DNA of 64,000 nucleotides. Origin: Marinifilum_A sediminis (lineage in GTDB: Bacteria; Bacteroidota; Bacteroidia; Bacteroidales; Marinifilaceae). Below, piece after piece: positions 7,773-17,119 of this stretch; position 1 is the first letter of the stretch; each line of letters begins with the position of its first letter. The notes under the pieces are model-generated. The model had not been told where the DNA came from. It saw only the letters and a program-made list of their open reading frames with translations, and did no database searches. The stretch spans positions 744,001 through 808,000 of the forward strand of contig CANMCX010000001.1 in NCBI GenBank assembly GCA_947496465.1. The letters are read 5' to 3'. The position numbers and the translations under genes are program-made.

Positions 7773-9152
7773 TTGAGAATAAAGACACTTACTATTATCG
7801 CACTGCTTCTGATTAATTTTATTCCCAATAAAATTTCAGCTCAAAAGAATAAAAATCTTCAAAATGAAAAGACCAAAATTCTTTTCATATTCGATGCCTC
7901 TCAAAGCATGAATGGTTATTGGGAGAAATCAAAAAAAATAGATATTGCCCGTAAATTCCTAATCCGAATGGTGGATAGTCTGGAGTGTGAAAACAATGTT
8001 GATATGGCTTTACGTGTCTACGGTCATCAAAGTGTTGTTCCTCCTCAAGATTGTAACGATACAAAACTTGAAGTACCCTTTCTGCCAAATAATGCGAGTA
8101 AAATTAGACAAACCTTACGCTTTATTACTCCAAAGGGGACCACTCCAATAGCACATTCTTTAGAGCTTGCAGCCAAAGACTTTCCACCAAATAAACCAGG
8201 TGTTCGAAATGTAGTAATATTAATTACCGATGGTGTTGAAGCATGCGATGGAGATCCTTGCGAAGTATCATTAAAACTGCAGAAAGCAGGTATTTTTCTT
8301 AAGCCATTTATTATCGGAATTGGTTTAGATGTGAATTTCAAGAGTAGTTTTGAATGTATAGGAAAATTTCTTCAAGTAAAAGAAGAACAACAATTTGGTA
8401 GCACATTGGAATATGTAGTATCTCAGGTTCTTAACAAAACATCAACTCAAATTAATTTAATAGATGCCAACGGATCACCTACCGAAACAGATGTTGCAAT
8501 GACTTTTTACAACTCGGTTTCTGGAAAAGTACGATATCAGTTTATGCACACATTAAATGCAAAAGGAAATCCTGATACACTTTATATCGATCCTTTATTA
8601 AGCTATGATATTACGATTCATACTATTCCGGAAATTCATAGAGACAGTGTTAGTATAGTTCCAGGAAAACACACAAAAATTGGTTTTGATGCTCCTCAGG
8701 GAATGTTAAAAATAGAATCGAACCGAACCAGTTTATATAAAAACCTTAAAACTCTGGTAAAAAAAGATAGCGAAACCATAAATGTTCAGACTGTTAACAG
8801 AACGGTAAAATATATATGCGATAACTATGATTTAGAGATTTTAACTTTGCCTAAGATTAAAATTCAAAATGTAAAAATTGATCAAAGCAAAACTACTTCC
8901 ATTAAAATTCCTCAACCTGGATTGGCAACCATCTTTAAACCAACATCGGGACCTTGTAGTTTATTTGTACAACGAGATAACAAATTGGAATGGATATATG
9001 ACATGAATGAGAAGACTCTGAGAGAAACAATTACGCTTCAGCCAGGTGTTTATCATGTTATTTTCAGGAATAAAAATGCTTCCTTGTCGCAAAACTCTCG
9101 AAAAAGCAGTTTTGTTATCTCTTCAGGAAAATCAATTCCAGTCCGATTGTAA
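7773..9152 (+). CDS. Secreted von Willebrand factor type A domain protein
   Basis: 459 aa. The start is TTG at 7773, chosen because the signal peptide (about residues 1-23, ending KISAQ) begins there and no ATG in frame fits better. The vWA domain covers about residues 33-215. It has the MIDAS motif D-A-S-Q-S, a Thr in PKGTTPIAHSL and an Asp in LITDGVEACDGDPC, so metal binding looks intact. The extra Cys residues suggest disulfides outside the cytosol. The remaining 240 residues look beta-rich and repetitive, perhaps carbohydrate- or protein-binding. The ligand is unknown. The gene follows the transglutaminase-like gene. Confidence 0.8.
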   Translation: MRIKTLTIIALLLINFIPNKISAQKNKNLQNEKTKILFIFDASQSMNGYWEKSKKIDIARKFLIRMVDSLECENNVDMALRVYGHQSVVPPQDCNDTKLEVPFLPNNASKIRQTLRFITPKGTTPIAHSLELAAKDFPPNKPGVRNVVILITDGVEACDGDPCEVSLKLQKAGIFLKPFIIGIGLDVNFKSSFECIGKFLQVKEEQQFGSTLEYVVSQVLNKTSTQINLIDANGSPTETDVAMTFYNSVSGKVRYQFMHTLNAKGNPDTLYIDPLLSYDITIHTIPEIHRDSVSIVPGKHTKIGFDAPQGMLKIESNRTSLYKNLKTLVKKDSETINVQTVNRTVKYICDNYDLEILTLPKIKIQNVKIDQSKTTSIKIPQPGLATIFKPTSGPCSLFVQRDNKLEWIYDMNEKTLRETITLQPGVYHVIFRNKNASLSQNSRKSSFVISSGKSIPVRL

Positions 9153-9243
9153 TCATATTGATTTACAACAATCTAAATTTCTAAATTATTCCATTTTAAG
9201 CTTATTTAGGAGCTTAAGAACGAGGTAGGATTACATTTTTGTA

Positions 9244-9251
9244 TATCTTTG
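9244..9251 (+). promoter_or_regulatory. -7 box candidate for transketolase
   Basis: TATCTTTG matches TAnnTTTG exactly, 56 bases before the transketolase ATG. No good -33 TTG was found at 19-21 bases upstream. Confidence 0.45.
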
Positions 9252-9307
9252 CATCCATTAAATAAAATCTTACCAAGTTTTTATCATCTAAAATCTCATT
9301 TGTTAAA

Positions 9308-11368
9308 ATGGATCTAAAAGAAATGAACAACCAAGTGGATCTTACAGTAACTGACATGGCTTCGAATAATATTCGTGTTCTTGCAGCTGCTATGGTGGAA
9401 AAGGCGAAATCAGGTCACCCAGGTGGTGCCATGGGCGGAGCCGATTTTGTAAATGTACTTTATTCCGAATTCTTAAATTTTGACCCAACAGACATGAACT
9501 GGATCAATCGTGATAGATTTTTCCTTGACCCAGGTCATATGTCTCCAATGTTATATTCTATTCTTGCCTTAACTGGTAACTATAGTATGGAAGAGTTGGC
9601 AAATTTCAGACAGTGGGGATCTCCAACTCCTGGACACCCTGAAGTTGATTTTGCCCGTGGTGTTGAAAATACTTCTGGTCCATTAGGACAGGGACATACA
9701 ATGGCAGTAGGTGCCGCTATTGCGGAAAGATTCCTTGCTGCTCGTTTCGGCGATTGGATGTCTCACAAAATATACACTTTCATTTCTGATGGTGGTATTC
9801 AGGAAGAAATTGCTCAAGGTGCTGGTAGAATTGCTGGAACTTTAGGTTTGAGTAATTTAATCATGTTCTACGATTCTAACAACATTCAACTTTCTACAAC
9901 AGTTGAAGAAGTTACCGTAGAAGATACAGCTAAAAAATACGAAGCATGGGGATGGAATGTAATTTCTATCGACGGTAACAGTGCTTCTGAAATTCGTGTT
10001 GCTTTGCTAGCAGCTAACAACGAAACCGAACGTCCAACAATTATCATCGGTAAAACTTTGATGGGTAAAGGTGCTGTTGATGCTGATGGTGGTAGCTTCG
10101 AAAATAAAGTTTCTACTCACGGACAGCCATTGGGAGCTGCTGGTGCTTCTATCGATAAAACTATCGACAACTTAGGAGGTCAATCAGAAAATCCATTCCA
10201 GATTTTCCCTGAAGTTGAAGCTTATTACAAAGAAGTTTTAAAGAAAAAACAAGAATATGCTGCTGCTAAGAAAGCTGAACAAGCTGAATGGGCAAAAGCA
10301 AATCCTGAATTGGCTGCTAAATTGGAGAAATTCTTCAGTGGCGATGCACCAGAAATTGACTATGCTGCAATTACACAAAAAGCTGATGTTGCTACGCGTG
10401 CTGCTTCTGCAACAGTTCTTGGTGAATTAGCTAATCAAGTTGATAACATGATTGTTTCTTCTGCCGATTTGAGTAACTCTGATAAAACAGATGGATTCTT
10501 AAAAAATACTAAGGCAATTGTTAAAGGTGATTTCTCTGGAGCATTCCTTCAGGCTGGTGTTGCAGAATTAACAATGGCTGCTATTTGTAACGGTATCGCA
10601 CTTCACGGTGGTGTTACTGCTGCTTGTGGTACTTTCTTTGTATTCTCTGATTATATGAAACCAGCGGTTCGTCTATCTGCTTTGATGGAAGTTCCTGTGA
10701 AATATATCTGGACTCACGATGCATTCCGCGTTGGTGAAGATGGACCTACTCACCAGCCAATTGAGCAAGAAGCACAAATTCGTTTGTTAGAGCAATTGAA
10801 AAATCACTCTGGTGAAATGAGTTTATTAGCTCTTCGTCCTGCTGATGCTGATGAAGCTACCGTTTCTTGGAAAATGGCAATGGAGAATACAAAAACTCCA
10901 ACTGCTTTAATTTTCTCTCGTCAGAATATTAAGAATCTTCCATCGAAAGGAAATCGTTATGAGGAAGCTCTTCAGGCTGAAAAAGGTGCTTACATTGTTG
11001 AGAAACCTGAAACCACTCCTGACGTAATTTTATTGGCAAGTGGATCTGAAGTAGCAACTTTGGTAGCTGGTGCTGAAATTTTACGTGCTGAAAAAGGATT
11101 GAAAGTACAGATTGTATCTGTACCATCTGAAGGATTATTCAGAACTCAGTCTGCCGAATATCAAAATGAAGTAATCCCTGCAGGTATTCCTGTATTAGGA
11201 TTAACGGCCGGATTGCCTGTAACTCTTCAGGGATTGGTTGGACCTAACGGAAAATCAGTTGGATTAGATCATTTCGGATACTCTGCACCTGCAGGTGTTT
11301 TAGATGAAAAATTTGGTTATACTGCTGAAAATGTTGTAAAAGAAGTAGAAGCTTTACTTCAAAAATAA
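9308..11368 (+). CDS. tkt: Transketolase
   Basis: 686 aa single-chain enzyme, the usual full length. It moves two-carbon units between sugar phosphates in the non-oxidative pentose phosphate pathway, with thiamine diphosphate. The first domain has SGHPGGAMGGADF (about residues 36-48), GPLGQGHTMAVGAA (about 122-135) and the cofactor-binding SDGGIQEE (about 158-165). The pyrimidine-binding domain begins near 360 and has THDAFRVGEDGPTHQPIEQ, a transketolase signature, near residue 475. The C-terminal domain starts near 560. It is monocistronic, with a promoter candidate upstream and a strong terminator at 11391-11422. Confidence 0.96.
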   Translation: MDLKEMNNQVDLTVTDMASNNIRVLAAAMVEKAKSGHPGGAMGGADFVNVLYSEFLNFDPTDMNWINRDRFFLDPGHMSPMLYSILALTGNYSMEELANFRQWGSPTPGHPEVDFARGVENTSGPLGQGHTMAVGAAIAERFLAARFGDWMSHKIYTFISDGGIQEEIAQGAGRIAGTLGLSNLIMFYDSNNIQLSTTVEEVTVEDTAKKYEAWGWNVISIDGNSASEIRVALLAANNETERPTIIIGKTLMGKGAVDADGGSFENKVSTHGQPLGAAGASIDKTIDNLGGQSENPFQIFPEVEAYYKEVLKKKQEYAAAKKAEQAEWAKANPELAAKLEKFFSGDAPEIDYAAITQKADVATRAASATVLGELANQVDNMIVSSADLSNSDKTDGFLKNTKAIVKGDFSGAFLQAGVAELTMAAICNGIALHGGVTAACGTFFVFSDYMKPAVRLSALMEVPVKYIWTHDAFRVGEDGPTHQPIEQEAQIRLLEQLKNHSGEMSLLALRPADADEATVSWKMAMENTKTPTALIFSRQNIKNLPSKGNRYEEALQAEKGAYIVEKPETTPDVILLASGSEVATLVAGAEILRAEKGLKVQIVSVPSEGLFRTQSAEYQNEVIPAGIPVLGLTAGLPVTLQGLVGPNGKSVGLDHFGYSAPAGVLDEKFGYTAENVVKEVEALLQK

Positions 11369-11390
11369 AAGACAGCGTTTAAATATATAA

Positions 11391-11422
11391 ATCCGGAATC
11401 AAATTGATTCCGGATTTTTTTT
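11391..11422 (+). terminator. Rho-independent terminator after tkt
   Basis: ATCCGGAATC (11391-11400) pairs perfectly with GATTCCGGAT (11406-11415) around a 5-base loop, followed by eight T. It lies 22 bases after the tkt stop. Confidence 0.92.
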
Positions 11423-11519
11423 ATCCTATCATTAAACCTTTAGGAAAGAAATGTGTCTTACTTTTCGCATTGCAATTGCAAATGGCTATTTTTAAATTCA
11501 ATTAACTGATTAGATATTG

Positions 11520-12077
11520 ATGAATAACATATCTGACGAAGAAATATTACAACTATTTCAGGATAAAAAGACTAGAAGCAAAGCTTTTTCCTTATTGGTT
11601 AAAAAATATCAGGAAAGACTTTACTGGCAAATCCGAAAAATTGTGATGTCGCATGATGATACAGACGATGTTTTGCAAAATACTTTCATTAAAATATGGA
11701 AAGGCTTGCAAAACTTTAGGTCTGATGCCAAGCTTTTTACCTGGATGTATAGGATTGCGACCAATGAATCCTTAACTTTTATTGCTGATAAGCAAAAAAA
11801 GATATTAGGTTTTGCAAACGGAGAAGTAGAGGATATGCTTCTGGCAAACTTAGAAGCTGATGAATATTTCGATGGAGATCAGGCACAATTAGAATTGCAA
11901 AAAGCGATTCTTAAGTTGCCTGAAAAACAGCGTTTGGTATTTAATATGAAATATTTCGATGAATTGAAGTATGAGGAGATATCAGAAATTTTAGAAACAT
12001 CAGTAGGAGCTTTAAAAGCTTCTTACCATCATGCCGTTAAAAAGATTGAATCTTTTTTAAATTTAAGAGAGGTTTAA
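11520..12077 (+). CDS. ECF-type RNA polymerase sigma factor
   Basis: 185 aa starting at ATG 11520; a TTG just before it (11517) would add only one residue. Sigma region 2 runs about residues 20-90 with DDTDDVLQNTFIKIWKG and FTWMYRIATNESL. Region 4 lies near 125-180 with LPEKQRLVFNMKYFDELKYEEIS and a helix-turn-helix (ILETSVGALKASYHHAVKKI). It directs RNA polymerase to a small regulon. The next two genes encode a one-helix membrane protein and a Spy-like secreted protein. This is a common Bacteroidota layout in which the membrane protein may hold the sigma factor; that is inferred. Confidence 0.92.
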   Translation: MNNISDEEILQLFQDKKTRSKAFSLLVKKYQERLYWQIRKIVMSHDDTDDVLQNTFIKIWKGLQNFRSDAKLFTWMYRIATNESLTFIADKQKKILGFANGEVEDMLLANLEADEYFDGDQAQLELQKAILKLPEKQRLVFNMKYFDELKYEEISEILETSVGALKASYHHAVKKIESFLNLREV

Positions 12078-12128
12078 AGTAAAATTAAACCAAATGGAAT
12101 ATTCTAAGTCTAAAGAATATAGATAATT

Positions 12129-12533
12129 ATGAGCAAGCTTTCAAATATGAAAAAAGATCAGCCATTTAAGGTTCCAGAAGATTACTTTGAGACTCTTAGT
12201 GATCGTTTAGAGGAAAGAATAGAAAAAGAGGAAAATACTGTAAAAGAAGGAGTTTTACACGTATTAAAGCCATACATGTGGATGGCTGCCAGTTTAATTG
12301 GAATGGCTTTAATTGTTAAGGTAATTATTACCAATTCAGTTCCAGATGATTTTGAAAATTATAAAATCAGTAAAGTAAATGTTGCAACTGATACTCAATC
12401 AATAAATACTCCTGCTGTAGATACAGATTATGAATGGACTTTTGACGACATGTCGGATGTTACCTCTGATGAAATTATCGAGTATCTTTCGGATTACAAC
12501 ATTGAAACAGAAACATTACTTGCAAACTTATAA
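12129..12533 (+). CDS. Small single-pass membrane protein, possible anti-sigma factor
   Basis: 134 aa, unrecognised. Residues 1-60 are charged and cytosolic-looking, with FKVPEDYFETLSDRLEERIEKEE, a motif common in Bacteroidota proteins next to ECF sigma genes. One membrane helix covers about 71-90 and the acidic tail would be periplasmic. The gene starts 51 bases after the sigma gene and ends 10 bases before the Spy-like gene. Topology and position suit an anti-sigma factor, but there is no recognisable zinc-type anti-sigma HxxxCxxC motif. Confidence 0.65.
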   Translation: MSKLSNMKKDQPFKVPEDYFETLSDRLEERIEKEENTVKEGVLHVLKPYMWMAASLIGMALIVKVIITNSVPDDFENYKISKVNVATDTQSINTPAVDTDYEWTFDDMSDVTSDEIIEYLSDYNIETETLLANL

Positions 12534-12543
12534 GAACATAATT

Positions 12544-13035
12544 ATGAAACATATAACTATTACTCTCTTCTTATTTCTTAGCATGTGTTTTTCTGGTTTT
12601 GCTCAGCAAAATCGTGGCGAACATAATGGCTCTGGAAAAATGCGTAAGAAATTTGAAGCGGAAAAAGTTTCTTTTATTACTCAACAACTTGACTTAACAC
12701 CTAAAGAAGCCCAAATCTTTTGGCCATTGTACAATGAAAAAAACCAAAAATTAAATGAATTCAGGAACAAGTCAAGAGGTTTCTTTCGTCAGTTGAAAGA
12801 TGAAAAAAAATCACTTACCGATGAAGAACTTATGAAAATAAGTGAACAATTGATCGATTATAGAATTTCTGAAGCCAATTTGGATAAAGAATATCACCAA
12901 AAGTTTAAAGAAATTCTTCCCATAAAGAAAATTCTACTCTTGTATCAAGCTGAAAGAAAATTTCAGAGAATGTTATTACATAAAATCAAAGAAAAAGGAA
13001 GACACATGGGGCGAGGAGAAAGATCAAATAAATAA
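12544..13035 (+). CDS. Spy/CpxP-like secreted protein
   Basis: 163 aa from ATG 12544. A longer frame opens at 12430, inside the upstream gene, but ATG 12544 begins a clean signal peptide (MKHITITLFLFLSMCFSGFAQ) and is the better start. The mature part is charged and helical. QQLDLTPKEAQIFWPLYNE (about residues 41-60) resembles the LTxxQ-type repeat of Spy/CpxP proteins, periplasmic chaperones or stress sensors. Downstream of an ECF sigma factor and a membrane protein, it may take part in envelope-stress sensing; this role is inferred. Confidence 0.75.
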   Translation: MKHITITLFLFLSMCFSGFAQQNRGEHNGSGKMRKKFEAEKVSFITQQLDLTPKEAQIFWPLYNEKNQKLNEFRNKSRGFFRQLKDEKKSLTDEELMKISEQLIDYRISEANLDKEYHQKFKEILPIKKILLLYQAERKFQRMLLHKIKEKGRHMGRGERSNK

Positions 13036-13082
13036 TTCGGCTTTCCACTTAGTCCCTAACAAAGCACAAAATAGAATAAAAA

Positions 13083-13109
13083 GAAGGGCGATCAAATTGA
13101 TCGCCCTTC
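13083..13109. terminator. Shared terminator between the Spy-like gene and hutH
   Basis: GAAGGGCGATCAA and TTGATCGCCCTTC form a near-perfect palindrome. On the minus strand the stem is followed by TTTTT, so it clearly serves hutH. On the plus strand the tract after the stem is only moderately T-rich (CTATATTATTT). Confidence 0.85.
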
Positions 13110-13139
13110 GCTATATTATTTAATTTCTAATCATATAGC

Positions 13140-14648
13140 TTAGCTTATTGCTTCTGAAACAAATCTTCCATCTTTCAAGAAATCAACAGCTGCCTCAATA
13201 TCCTTGTACATTACACGATCGAACTCGTTAAATGTTACAACATCTCTAAATTGAGTCAAGAAATCTTCAATAAATGGTGATGATTTGCCTGGACGACGTA
13301 AATCAACAGCCTGAGCAGCATTCATCAACTCAATAGCTAAAATACGCTCTACGTTTTCTGCTACTTTTAATGTTTTGGTTGCTGCATTTCCACCCATACT
13401 TACGTGATCTTCCTGCTCGTTTGACGATGGAATAGAGTCAACTGAACATGGAGTACACAATTGCTTGTTTTGAGAAACAATTGAAGCTGCCGCATACTGT
13501 GGAATCATAAATCCTGAATTCAAACCTGAATTGGTAATCAAAAACTCTGGATTATCTCGATCTCCAGAAATCAAACGATAAGTTCTACGTTCCGAAATAC
13601 TTCCCAATTCTGCCATTGCAATTGCTAAAAAGTCAAGACTTAATGCAAGAGGCTGTCCGTGAAAGTTACCACCAGAAAGAATCATATCCTCGTCAACAAA
13701 AATTGTTGGATTATCAGTTACCGAATTAATCTCAGTTTCAACTACGCTAGCAACATAGTTAATTGCATCTTTTGATGCACCATGAACCTGAGGCATACAA
13801 CGGAATGAATATGGATCCTGAACATTCTTCTTTTCTCTTTCGATCATTTCACTTCCTTCAAGCAAAGTGCGAATGTTACGAGCTGTTTCAATTTGTCCGC
13901 TATGTGGACGTGCATCGTGAATTGGAGCTAAAAATGGATCAATTCTTCCATCATATCCTTCCAAAGAAACAGTACCGATAATATCAGCATATTTTACCAA
14001 TTGGAAAGCCTTAAGCAAAGTGTAAACAGCATGAGAACTCATAAACTGAGTACCATTTAATAAAGCCAATCCTTCTTTTGCTCCTAATGCAATTGGTTCC
14101 CATCCTAGTTCAGCAAGAATTTCTTTAGCAGGACGCATTTCGTCTTCATAAATAACTTCTCCTTCGCCAAATAAAGGCAAGAATAAGTTAGCTAAAGGTG
14201 CTAAATCACCCGATGCTCCCAATGATCCTAAATCACGGACAACAGGTAATACGTCCATATTGTACATGTCGATAATTCTCTCAACCGTAGCCAATTGAAC
14301 TCCCGATTTTCCCAAAGACAAGGCATGGGCTTTTAAAAGCAACATCAATCTGATTACATCTTTAGGAATAACGTTACCAATACTACAAGCGTGAGACATT
14401 ACCAAATTACTCTGCAATTGGCTTAAGTCTTCTTCAGATATTGATATTTTACAAAGTGAACCAAAACCAGTTGTAATACCGTAAATTGGCTTAGTAGATT
14501 TTGCGATAGTAGCATCCAAATAATCTTTCGACCTCTTGATTAATGCCTTAGACTCATCGGATAATCCTAATTTGTATCCGTTCTCTAAAATTTCCTCTAT
14601 TCTCTCGAAAGTTAGTCTTTCTGGAGAAATTAAATGCATGTTAGCCAT
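13140..14648 (-). CDS. hutH: Histidine ammonia-lyase
   Basis: 502 aa, standard length. It removes ammonia from L-histidine to give urocanate, the first step of histidine breakdown. The self-forming MIO electrophile comes from Ala135-Ser136-Gly137 in GSLGASGDLAPLAN. Other family marks are YGITTGFG (about residues 56-63), the Tyr loop, and QEDHVSMG (about 412-419). The other hut genes (hutU, hutI, ftcD/hutG) are not adjacent. The neighbour on the same strand, 206 bases away, is hisS, which uses the same amino acid for translation. Related ammonia-lyases for Tyr or Phe cannot be excluded. Confidence 0.9.
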   Translation of the reverse strand: MANMHLISPERLTFERIEEILENGYKLGLSDESKALIKRSKDYLDATIAKSTKPIYGITTGFGSLCKISISEEDLSQLQSNLVMSHACSIGNVIPKDVIRLMLLLKAHALSLGKSGVQLATVERIIDMYNMDVLPVVRDLGSLGASGDLAPLANLFLPLFGEGEVIYEDEMRPAKEILAELGWEPIALGAKEGLALLNGTQFMSSHAVYTLLKAFQLVKYADIIGTVSLEGYDGRIDPFLAPIHDARPHSGQIETARNIRTLLEGSEMIEREKKNVQDPYSFRCMPQVHGASKDAINYVASVVETEINSVTDNPTIFVDEDMILSGGNFHGQPLALSLDFLAIAMAELGSISERRTYRLISGDRDNPEFLITNSGLNSGFMIPQYAAASIVSQNKQLCTPCSVDSIPSSNEQEDHVSMGGNAATKTLKVAENVERILAIELMNAAQAVDLRRPGKSSPFIEDFLTQFRDVVTFNEFDRVMYKDIEAAVDFLKDGRFVSEAIS

Positions 14649-14854
14649 GTTCTTATTGTGTTAAGTATTTATTCTAAAATCAAAAAAAAATGATGCACCA
14701 CGATACAATATCGCAATGTGCAATTTAAAAATATAAGCTAGCAACACTCAAGGAAAACGAATGTCTCCCCCGATTGTCTCCACGGGTCTATTTTCTAAAA
14801 AGGCAAATATCATTTCTTAATTTTTCTTAAATACTCAATTACTACAACAGTAGC

Positions 14855-16216
14855 TTAAGCCAATTTTTCAATTAACTGATCTGGAGTCAATTTTAACTGC
14901 TCTCCCGTATCCATGTCTTTTAAACTTACCAATCCTTCTTCCATTTCGGTTTCTCCAACCATAATTACAAAAGGAATGTTTTTGTTATTGGCGTATGTCA
15001 TTTGCTTCTTCATTTTCTGAGAAGCAGGATATATTTCTGAATTAATTCCGTTTGCTCTCAATTTAGCAAGAATTGGCAAACAGAATTTTTCTTCTTTCTC
15101 TCCAAAGTTGATAAACAACACTTTGGTAGTTTCAGCAGTTTCTTCAGGGAATTTTTCCATTTGCTCCATTACATCGTAAATACGATCGGCACCAAATGAG
15201 ATTCCTACTCCAGAAACATCTTTTAATCCGAAAATACCAGTTAAATCGTCGTAACGACCTCCTCCGGTAATGCTACCAAACTCCATATCCTTAGATTTAA
15301 CTTCGAAAATGGCTCCAGTATAATAATTCAATCCTCTGGCTAAAGTTAAATCCAACTCTACCTCGGTTTTTACATCTAAATTGTTCAGGTAATTGAAAAC
15401 CGTTTCCAATTCCTCAATACCTTTCATCCCAATTTCTGAACTAGCCAAAAGCTCTTTTAACTTGGCTAATTTCTCATTATTGGTTCCTGCTAATAATATT
15501 ATCGGTTGTAAAGTTTCAATAGCTTTCGCAGATATTCCCTTTTCTACCAACTCCTTGTTCACGTTGTCCAAGCCAATTTTATCCAACTTGTCAATCGCTA
15601 CAGTAATGTCAACAATCTTTTCTGCTTCGCCGATAATTTCAGCAATACCCGCTAAAATTTTACGGTTATTCAACTTCACTACTACATTGAGTAGCAGTCT
15701 ACGATATACTTCGTCAACAATCTGAATTAATTCCACTTCGTTTAAAAGTGAATTGCTTCCGATTACATCAACATCGCATTGGTAAAACTCACGATAACGA
15801 CCTTTCTGTGGTCTATCCGCTCTCCAAACTGGTTGAATTTGATATCTCTTAAAAGGAAAACTAATTTCGTTGCGATGCTGAACAACGTAACGCGCAAAAG
15901 GTACGGTTAAATCGTAACGTAAACCTTTTTCACTAATTTTTGTGGTTAATTTTACAGAGTTTTTCTCCTGCAGTTGTTCATCGCGAACTTTGGAGATAAA
16001 ATCTCCGGAATTCAATACTTTAAAAAGTAATTTATCTCCTTCTTCTCCATATTTTCCCATTAGAGTCGAAAGATTTTCCATCGATGGTGTCTCAATTGGC
16101 ATAAATCCATACAATTGAAACACCTCTTTAATGGTATTAAATATGTAATTTCTTTTCACCATTTCAACTGGTGAAAAATCTCTCGTTCCTTTAGGAATAG
16201 ACGGTTTCTGAGCCAT
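14855..16216 (-). CDS. hisS: Histidine--tRNA ligase
   Basis: 453 aa class II aminoacyl-tRNA synthetase that charges tRNA-His. It begins with KGTRDFSPVEM (typical HisRS start) and has motif 2 around RYQIQPVWRADRPQKGRYREF (about residues 122-142). The histidine-specific LARGLNYYTG follows near 310, GSITGGGRYDDL lies near 330, and the anticodon-binding domain covers about 360-453. The gene is single. The 118 bases before the start contain one weak -7 match. Confidence 0.95.
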   Translation of the reverse strand: MAQKPSIPKGTRDFSPVEMVKRNYIFNTIKEVFQLYGFMPIETPSMENLSTLMGKYGEEGDKLLFKVLNSGDFISKVRDEQLQEKNSVKLTTKISEKGLRYDLTVPFARYVVQHRNEISFPFKRYQIQPVWRADRPQKGRYREFYQCDVDVIGSNSLLNEVELIQIVDEVYRRLLLNVVVKLNNRKILAGIAEIIGEAEKIVDITVAIDKLDKIGLDNVNKELVEKGISAKAIETLQPIILLAGTNNEKLAKLKELLASSEIGMKGIEELETVFNYLNNLDVKTEVELDLTLARGLNYYTGAIFEVKSKDMEFGSITGGGRYDDLTGIFGLKDVSGVGISFGADRIYDVMEQMEKFPEETAETTKVLFINFGEKEEKFCLPILAKLRANGINSEIYPASQKMKKQMTYANNKNIPFVIMVGETEMEEGLVSLKDMDTGEQLKLTPDQLIEKLA

Positions 16217-16250
16217 TCTCTTCTTTCTTTTGGTTATTTTATCAGAGCTA

Positions 16251-16258
16251 CAAAAATA
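16251..16258 (-). promoter_or_regulatory. Possible -7 box for hisS
   Basis: TATTTTTG on the minus strand fits TAnnTTTG, 34 bases before the hisS start. There is no convincing -33 TTG; chance matches are expected in AT-rich DNA. Confidence 0.3.
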
Positions 16259-16335
16259 TTAAATATTTTGAGAGAAACACAGCTTTATGAAGAAAGCTAA
16301 TAACAAGATATTTCTCTAACGTATATTGCCCGGAA

Positions 16336-16671
16336 TTATGTTTTTTGAATTCGTTTCAAAATGTTGGAAAAAAAATCAACTAATAAGCCAAGAATAAACG
16401 GATAATACCATTGTGTTAATTGAAATACGGTAAGTAACAATACCGAAATCAGAAACAGAATATTAACCGAGAATTTTAAATAGTTAAAAAGTGCCCAATC
16501 CTTTAAAGAATGTTGTAGAAGAAGAAATATTTGCACTCCTGTATACAGTACGACACCTACTGAAAAAGGAAGAGTTCCGTACTCTAAATTTTTAAACAAT
16601 CGGTAACCACCTATAAAAATTAAGACAATCCCTGTAAAGTAGATTGTCTTATAAACTAATAACTTGTTCAT
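16336..16671 (-). CDS. Small hypothetical membrane protein
   Basis: 111 aa with about four hydrophobic helices (roughly residues 8-24, 37-53, 64-84 and 88-103) and a basic C-terminus (LKRIQKT). I do not recognise a family. It begins 4 bases after the stop of the DUF4870 gene, so the two are surely co-transcribed and may act together in the membrane. Confidence 0.6.
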   Translation of the reverse strand: MNKLLVYKTIYFTGIVLIFIGGYRLFKNLEYGTLPFSVGVVLYTGVQIFLLLQHSLKDWALFNYLKFSVNILFLISVLLLTVFQLTQWYYPFILGLLVDFFSNILKRIQKT

Positions 16672-16675
16672 TGTA

Positions 16676-17029
16676 TTATTTAATTATTTCAAGACTCAAA
16701 GGATATTTGTAATCCTCGCCATTCAATGTTTTTACTATAGCCATTACCACAAAAACAAGGTTTAACAAACCCAATGCAATTAACAACAAAATACCTATAC
16801 CAACAATTACCAGAATTGCAGAAATAAAAAGATAAATAGTCATAGAAATTTGAAAATTAAGAGATTTTTTTCCCTCTCGATCAACCAAAGCGGAATGATC
16901 TTTTTTCATTGACCAAAGTATTAGAGGACCTACAATATGTCCAAATGGAATGATTACTCCTGAAAAGGCTGCTAAATGGCAAAACATTGCCCAATTTCTT
17001 TCATCGCTTGGAGTGGCAAATTGATTCAT
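16676..17029 (-). CDS. DUF4870 domain-containing membrane protein
   Basis: 117 aa. The DUF4870 pattern is visible: DERNWAMFCHLAAFSGVIIP at the start, GPLILWSMKKDHSALVDREGKKSLNFQIS in the middle (about residues 32-58) and three to four membrane helices. The family has no known function. It lies 4 bases ahead of another small membrane protein and downstream of ettA, which has its own terminator. Confidence 0.85.
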   Translation of the reverse strand: MNQFATPSDERNWAMFCHLAAFSGVIIPFGHIVGPLILWSMKKDHSALVDREGKKSLNFQISMTIYLFISAILVIVGIGILLLIALGLLNLVFVVMAIVKTLNGEDYKYPLSLEIIK

Positions 17030-17073
17030 TGATATCGGTTTAAGTGAAAAATTATATTGTTTGTTTAAGTTAC

Positions 17074-17110
17074 AAAAAAATAGGGAAGATTCTTACTTGA
17101 AGATCTTCCC
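17074..17110 (-). terminator. Rho-independent terminator after ettA
   Basis: GGGAAGAT (17083-17090) pairs with ATCTTCCC (17103-17110). Read on the minus strand, the stem is followed by TATTTTTTT. It begins 10 bases beyond the ettA stop. Confidence 0.85.
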
Positions 17111-17119
17111 TTTACAGAA

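Noticed and set aside
9194..9220. Hairpin TTAAGCT/AGCTTAA after the vWA gene as a terminator
   Set aside because: The stem is short and AT-rich and no T-run follows, so it is not a convincing terminator.
12430..12543. Upstream start for the Spy-like protein
   Set aside because: It would overlap the preceding gene by about 100 bases and bury the signal peptide; ATG 12544 gives a clean signal sequence.
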